Below, piece by piece: positions 60,406 through 64,000 of a DNA stretch of 64,000 bases. The DNA lies in contig JBMNIQ010000005.1 in assembly GCA_050951095.1 (NCBI GenBank), positions 310,001 to 374,000 of the forward strand, given 5' to 3'. The first letter of the stretch is position 1. Every line of letters begins with the position of its first letter. This DNA comes from UMGS1519 sp050951095 (GTDB lineage: Bacteria > Actinomycetota > Coriobacteriia > Coriobacteriales > Eggerthellaceae). Under the pieces are notes generated by a model. The model did not search any database and was not told the DNA's origin. It worked only from the letters and a program-made list of their open reading frames with translations. Made by a program: the position numbers and the translations under genes.

Positions 60406-60972
60406 ATGGCGCTTTACGAACCGCGGTACAAGCCCACGGGCCGGGAGGTTGCGAAGATCACCACGCCGAAGGGCGTCATCCGCGTCCAGCTGGCCGGTAC
60501 GGACGCCCCCATCCATGTGGGCAACTTCGTGGAACTGGCTTCCAAGGGCTTCTATGACGGTCTGAAGTTCCATCGCTACGTGCCGAACTTCGTCATTCAG
60601 GGCGGCGATCCGTACACCCGCGAAGCCACGGAGCAGGAGGTGCGCGAGGTCTCCATGGGCCAGGCGTTCACCCGCATCGGAAGCGGCGGCCCGGGGTACG
60701 AGATCCGGCAGGAGTTCTCCGTGAACCCGAACAACCGCCATCTCGATGGCTCGCTTGCCATGGCCCGGGGCATGGGCTATGACACGGCGGGGTCGCAGTT
60801 CTACTTCTGCCTGGGCGAACAGCCGTTCCTCGATCCGGAATACACGGTATTCGGCCAGACCGTCGAAGGTCTGGATGTCGTCCATGCCTTGCGCGCCGGC
60901 GACGCCATCGAGTCCATAGAGATAGAGCATGTCGACCAGGCGCAGATCGACGCCGCAGCCCATGGGGCATAG
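60406..60972 (+). CDS. Peptidyl-prolyl cis-trans isomerase, cyclophilin type
   Basis: The 188-residue cytoplasmic cyclophilin (no signal peptide) has the single-domain fold: GVIRVQLAGTDAPIHVGNFVELASKGFYDGLKFHRYVPNFVIQGGDP, with active-site Arg and the FHR motif, then GSLAMARGMGYDTAGSQFYFCLGEQPFLDPEYTVFGQTVEGLDVV. These are the residues that line the proline pocket. It isomerises X-Pro bonds in folding proteins. ATG 60406 (MALYEP) is chosen on homology; GGAGG lies 12 nt upstream. It is followed 34 nt later by a TPR membrane protein gene in the same direction. Confidence 0.93.
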   Translation: MALYEPRYKPTGREVAKITTPKGVIRVQLAGTDAPIHVGNFVELASKGFYDGLKFHRYVPNFVIQGGDPYTREATEQEVREVSMGQAFTRIGSGGPGYEIRQEFSVNPNNRHLDGSLAMARGMGYDTAGSQFYFCLGEQPFLDPEYTVFGQTVEGLDVVHALRAGDAIESIEIEHVDQAQIDAAAHGA

Positions 60973-61006
60973 CGTATCGGTCAAGGGGGAAAGACAGAAG
61001 GGTCAT

Positions 61007-62365
61007 ATGAACAACGTACTATTCGAAAATGCCACCGCATCATATGCCGACAAGGATTACGCCGCGGCCCTGAAGGGCTTCACGGACTGCCTGGAGGATC
61101 CGGACAGCCCCATCCAACCCGGCGAGACCGGCCTGCTGTACCACCACATCGGCAACTGCCTGGTGCGCCTGGGGGACTACAACGAGGCCATCCACTCGTT
61201 CGCGCAGGCCACGGGCGACGAAGCCTATGACGACATGGGCGCCGTGAACTGCAATCTGGGCATGTGCTATGCGAAGCTGCACGATTACGAGGACGCCGTC
61301 CGCTACTTCGAGGTGGCCGTGTCCGACAACCGCTATGCCACGCCGTACAAGGCGTACCTGGGCATGGGCAATGCGCTGCTGCGCCTGGGCAAGTCCGCCG
61401 AAGCCGGCGCGGCCTACCGTTCCGCGGCACTGGATTCCGCGAACCCTGATCCCACGAAGGCCCTGCTGAACCTGGGCGTGTGCTTCATGGCGCTGAACCG
61501 TCCGGCCGATGCCGTGACGTCGTACGAAAGCGCGCTGCAGTTCGACATGTCGCCCGCCACGCGCAACAAGCTGTACGCGAACCTGGGCCAGGCCTACGTG
61601 GCGAACAACCAGTTCCAGAAGGCCATCAGCGCGTTCGAGAACGCGCTGGCCGACAAGACGTATTTCCTGAACGATGCCGCCAGCGTGGACTACCAACGCG
61701 CCATCGCCATGGTCTCCACCGGCACGGCCGTCATCGATATCAAGCAGGTGCAGGAAGGCACCGACACGTCCGGCATCGACGTCATGACGCCCGAGGCCGA
61801 CGAGCTGGGCGGCCTGTACGACGACGCCCCGGACGAGATGGCCAGCCAGGCCACGCAGGTCATCGACACCCCGGCGGCCGAAGCGCCCATCGGCGGCAAA
61901 GAGGACGACCGGTTCTTCACGGCCAGCGACGAGGAGCTGGAGCAGTGGAGCCGCGACGTGGCGAAGAAGGAGCGCAAGAGCCGCCATATCGGCCGCAAGA
62001 TCCTGATCACGCTGCTCATCATCGTGGCGCTGCTCGTGGCGGGCGGTGCGTTCGCCTACACGCAGGGCTACGGCTATCCCACGCAGGAGGACATGACGAA
62101 GCAGCTGTTCTCGAACCCGTCCGGTTCCATGTCGCTGTTCGCGTCGTCCGTTGACCAGAACACGGCCGAGAACCTGGTGGCGCCGCTCATCCAGACGGAC
62201 AACGTGACCATCGACGGCGTGGACCGCTCCATGAACAGCTCCACCGTCTACGCGTCCACCACCACCTCGCAGGGAGGCACCGTGCAGTACGCCATCTCGT
62301 TCACGCGCGATTTCATCGGCTGGAAGATCGACAACATCGAGCTCAGCTTCGCCAGCGAGAGCTAG
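61007..62365 (+). CDS. TPR-repeat membrane protein
   Basis: The 452-residue protein has an N-terminal run of about six TPR units (residues 1-235; e.g. LLYHHIGNCLVRLGDYNEAIHSFAQA, KLYANLGQAYVANNQFQKAISAFENAL), a linker with ATQVIDTP near residue 285, one transmembrane helix (about 327-350: ILITLLIIVALLVAGGAFAY) and a C-terminal domain of about 100 residues, presumably outside. The TPR part would lie in the cytoplasm as a protein-binding scaffold. The ATQVI motif resembles those in the zinc-ribbon protein at 18084-19403. It probably shares a transcript with the cyclophilin gene. Function unknown. Confidence 0.83.
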   Translation: MNNVLFENATASYADKDYAAALKGFTDCLEDPDSPIQPGETGLLYHHIGNCLVRLGDYNEAIHSFAQATGDEAYDDMGAVNCNLGMCYAKLHDYEDAVRYFEVAVSDNRYATPYKAYLGMGNALLRLGKSAEAGAAYRSAALDSANPDPTKALLNLGVCFMALNRPADAVTSYESALQFDMSPATRNKLYANLGQAYVANNQFQKAISAFENALADKTYFLNDAASVDYQRAIAMVSTGTAVIDIKQVQEGTDTSGIDVMTPEADELGGLYDDAPDEMASQATQVIDTPAAEAPIGGKEDDRFFTASDEELEQWSRDVAKKERKSRHIGRKILITLLIIVALLVAGGAFAYTQGYGYPTQEDMTKQLFSNPSGSMSLFASSVDQNTAENLVAPLIQTDNVTIDGVDRSMNSSTVYASTTTSQGGTVQYAISFTRDFIGWKIDNIELSFASES

Positions 62366-62381
62366 CAGCCAACGATCATTC

Positions 62382-62416
62382 CCGGGTCCGGGGCGGGTTG
62401 TTCGTCCCGGACCCGG
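62382..62416 (+). promoter_or_regulatory. GC-rich hairpin between TPR gene and ndk
   Basis: The 11 bp perfect stem CCGGGTCCGGG (62382-62392) with its complement (62406-62416) lies 17 bp after the TPR stop. There is no T tract, so it is an mRNA-stabilising or processing element rather than a clear terminator. Confidence 0.5.
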
Positions 62417-62457
62417 TATGAATAGAGAGCCATTCAAAAACGAAAGGAACAAACAAT

Positions 62458-62868
62458 ATGGCCATCGAAAAGACCTACTCCATGATCAAGCCCGACGGCG
62501 TTGCCAACGGCCACATCGGCGAGATTATCAACCGCTTCGAGCGCGCCGGCCTGACCATCGAGCGCATGGAGCTTTCCCGCGTGACGCCCGAGCAGGCGAA
62601 GGCGAACTATGCCGAGCACGAGGGCAAGCCGTTCTACGATGGCCTGATCTCGTACATCACCAGCGGCCCTGTGGTGAAGATGGTCATCTCCGGCGAGGGC
62701 GCCGTGGCGAAGTGCCGTTCGCTGATGGGTGCCACGAACTGCGCCGAGGCTGCCCCCGGCACGATACGCGGCGACTTCGGCCTGACCGTCGATGAGAATG
62801 TCATCCACGGCAGCGATTCCGTCGAGTCCGCCCAGCGCGAGATCGGCGTGTTCTTCCCGGAGGCCTAG
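62458..62868 (+). CDS. ndk: Nucleoside diphosphate kinase
   Basis: The 136-residue Ndk balances NTP pools by ping-pong phosphate transfer. MAIEKTYSMIKPDGVANGHIGEIINRFERAGL, GPVVKMVISGEGAV, and the phospho-His site NVIHGSDSVESAQREI are all present. Length is normal. AAAGGA lies 11 nt before the ATG. It is followed by a terminator. Confidence 0.97.
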   Translation: MAIEKTYSMIKPDGVANGHIGEIINRFERAGLTIERMELSRVTPEQAKANYAEHEGKPFYDGLISYITSGPVVKMVISGEGAVAKCRSLMGATNCAEAAPGTIRGDFGLTVDENVIHGSDSVESAQREIGVFFPEA

Positions 62869-62920
62869 GCACAGCGCCGCGGGCATCCCGCGAACGCACG
62901 GCACGGTGAAAATGTCGCGA

Positions 62921-62957
62921 ACAGCCGGCAGGGCAATGTGTCCTGCCGGCTGTTTAT
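62921..62957 (+). terminator. Rho-independent terminator of ndk
   Basis: The 12 bp stem ACAGCCGGCAGG (62921-62932) with its complement (62942-62953) has a 9-base loop and is followed by TTATTTG. It lies 52 bp after ndk. Confidence 0.88.
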
Positions 62958-63029
62958 TTGCACGGATTTGCCTTGGCCCTGAAGCGGCGGAAGCATATGG
63001 AGAGGTGATGCACGCCCGGGTGCGTGGTT

Positions 63030-63057
63030 TTGATTTACCTGCCTTCTATGATATAAA
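63030..63057 (+). promoter_or_regulatory. Sigma-70-type promoter of rimP-nusA
   Basis: TTGATT (63030-63035), a 16 bp spacer and TATAAA (63052-63057) predict a start near 63064, leaving a leader of about 97 nt. Confidence 0.65.
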
Positions 63058-63103
63058 TAGTTTCGCAACAGGTATTGCTGCTGAATATGTACGGTTTATG
63101 AAG

Positions 63104-63134
63104 GAAGTGGGCGTATAACCCGCTTCTTTTGTTT
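63104..63134 (+). terminator. Attenuator-like hairpin in the rimP-nusA leader
   Basis: GAAGTGGG (63104-63111) pairs with CCCGCTTC (63119-63126), one G-T pair, with a CGTATAA loop followed by TTTTGTTT. It lies downstream of the predicted promoter and 26 nt before the rimP ribosome-binding site region, so it would stop transcription early unless prevented. Confidence 0.65.
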
Positions 63135-63160
63135 GTAGGGCGAACATCGAAGGAGGAGAT

Positions 63161-63628
63161 GTGCTCACCGCAAAGGAAAACCAGCTGCTTCAGGCGCTGC
63201 TTCCCACGGCGGAGGCATCGGGTGTGGAGATCGTGTCCGTGGAGGTCGTCGGTGCCCGCAAGGCGCCTACGATCCGCGTGTACATCGACACGCCCGGCGG
63301 AGTCAGCTTCGACGAGCTGGCAAGCGCGCAGGAATGGGTGAACCGGATCATGGACGAGCTGGACCCGTTCCCCGGCGCCTACACGCTGGAAGTCTCCTCC
63401 CCGGGCATCGACCGCCCGCTGCGCACGCTGGAGCATTTCCAGCGCTTCGCGGGGGAGACGGCGGTGCTCATCCTGGCGGAACCCTACGACGGCCGGGGCA
63501 AATGGACCGGGAAGCTGGCGGGCACGGACGGTACGGACGTGCTGCTGGAGATCGATGGCCGCACGGAGCGCATTCCGTACGACACCATCAAGAAGGCCCA
63601 TGTCAAAGGCCAAGTAGATTTCAGTTAG
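63161..63628 (+). CDS. rimP: Ribosome maturation factor RimP
   Basis: The 155-residue RimP has an N-terminal alpha/beta domain (GVEIVSVEVVGARKAPTIRVYIDTPGGVSFDELA), the family hallmark YTLEVSSPGIDRPLRTLEHFQRF, and a C-terminal SH3-like barrel (VLLEIDGRTERIPYDTIKKAHV). It helps 30S assembly. The start is GTG 63161 with AGGAGGAG close upstream. It is followed by nusA 69 nt later, as in most bacteria. Confidence 0.95.
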   Translation: MLTAKENQLLQALLPTAEASGVEIVSVEVVGARKAPTIRVYIDTPGGVSFDELASAQEWVNRIMDELDPFPGAYTLEVSSPGIDRPLRTLEHFQRFAGETAVLILAEPYDGRGKWTGKLAGTDGTDVLLEIDGRTERIPYDTIKKAHVKGQVDFS

Positions 63629-63697
63629 CGGCACAAGAGCAGGATGATCCGCGGCTTTGCCCTGCGATGCCGCGTGCAAGCGAGAGGAAGGAACAGA

Positions 63698-64000
63698 ATG
63701 GCTTCTGAACTGGTAGAGGCGCTTCAGGCACTGGCCCACGAGCGCCGCATCGACGAGTTCTACCTCATTGAGAGGCTCGAGGATTCTCTGGCAAAGAGCT
63801 ATCAGCACATTCTGAATCTGGAATGGGATGCCCGCGTCATCATCGACCGCGAGACGGGCAAGATCTACGTCTACGAGATGGTTCCCGTGGGCGAGCCCGA
63901 TCCGGAGACCGGCGAATATGCGGAATTCGAAGAGCGCGACGTCACGCCCGACAACGTGAGCCGTTTCGCCGCCCAGAACGCGAAGAGCGTCATCAACTCC
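63698..64000 (+). CDS. nusA: Transcription factor NusA (3' part outside window)
   Basis: Only the first 101 residues are in the window, in frame to base 64000. MASELVEALQALAHERRIDEFYLIERLEDSLAKSYQHI, then RVIIDRETGKIYVYEMVPVGE, match the NusA N-terminal domain that binds RNA polymerase near the exit channel; the S1 and KH domains lie beyond the edge. GAGGAAGGAAC lies before the ATG. Position after rimP confirms the identity. NusA affects pausing, termination and antitermination. Confidence 0.95.
   Translation, partial: MASELVEALQALAHERRIDEFYLIERLEDSLAKSYQHILNLEWDARVIIDRETGKIYVYEMVPVGEPDPETGEYAEFEERDVTPDNVSRFAAQNAKSVINS

Noticed and set aside
63099..63119. Six-codon leader peptide (MKEVGV) overlapping the rimP leader hairpin
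   Set aside because: No ribosome-binding site precedes the ATG and the codons carry no amino-acid bias that would explain attenuation.
1..64000. CRISPR arrays, rRNA or tRNA genes
   Set aside because: No regularly spaced repeats and no tRNA T-arm signatures other than the one in tmRNA were seen by eye. A covariance scan would settle short cases.

Overview
This 64 kb window comes from a high-GC bacterial chromosome, with GC-rich codon third positions and long spurious open frames opposite nearly every real gene. The gene set suggests an anaerobic Actinomycetota, most likely class Coriobacteriia: AddAB-like recombination proteins, separate glycyl-tRNA synthetase subunits, pyruvate phosphate dikinase next to its regulatory kinase/phosphorylase, an OmpR-type regulator overlapping glnA, an ABC permease with a very long coiled coil, and FGGY-kinase and FabK-like genes. 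The class is an inference from gene content; no rRNA is present to settle it. Both edges cut genes: a GH73-type wall hydrolase on the left and nusA on the right.

Layout. 0-10 kb (minus strand): wall hydrolase, YgiQ radical SAM protein, and an abutting addB-addA pair. 10-19.5 kb: two small lipoproteins, a DapB-like oxidoreductase divergent from an FGGY sugar kinase with a dyad between them, a nitroreductase, a multi-pass permease behind a 768 bp AT-rich leader, and a zinc-ribbon protein with repeated ATxV(L/I)P motifs. 19.7-27 kb: a translation and export block, ffh, rpsP-khpA-rimM-trmD, lepB, glyQ-glyS, without rplS. 27-32.5 kb: PPDK regulator, PPDK, a 2-hydroxyacid-dehydrogenase-like protein and tmRNA.

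32.5-40.6 kb is the most accessory-looking part. It holds a large secreted surface protein with an unusual C-terminal IPALGD motif, a gene that is almost entirely an intein with only 17- and 5-residue flanks, a FabK/nitronate monooxygenase-like enzyme, and a glycan cassette (GT4, DegT-type aminotransferase, phosphoglycosyl transferase). 40.8-46 kb: glnA with a GlnR-like regulator, then polA.

46-64 kb: rplU-rpmA, obgE-proB, then a block (secreted LRR-like protein, ABC ATPase and giant permease) separating proB from proA, followed by nadD-yqeK, a SLOG protein, rsfS in inverted orientation, an RlmD/TrmA-like methyltransferase without Fe-S cysteines, a cyclophilin, a TPR membrane protein, ndk, and rimP-nusA behind an attenuator-like leader.

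The best candidate for something undescribed is the orphan intein at 34637-35758. All splicing residues look intact, the LAGLIDADG endonuclease looks damaged, and there is essentially no host protein. Splicing would release a free intein plus a 22-residue peptide.
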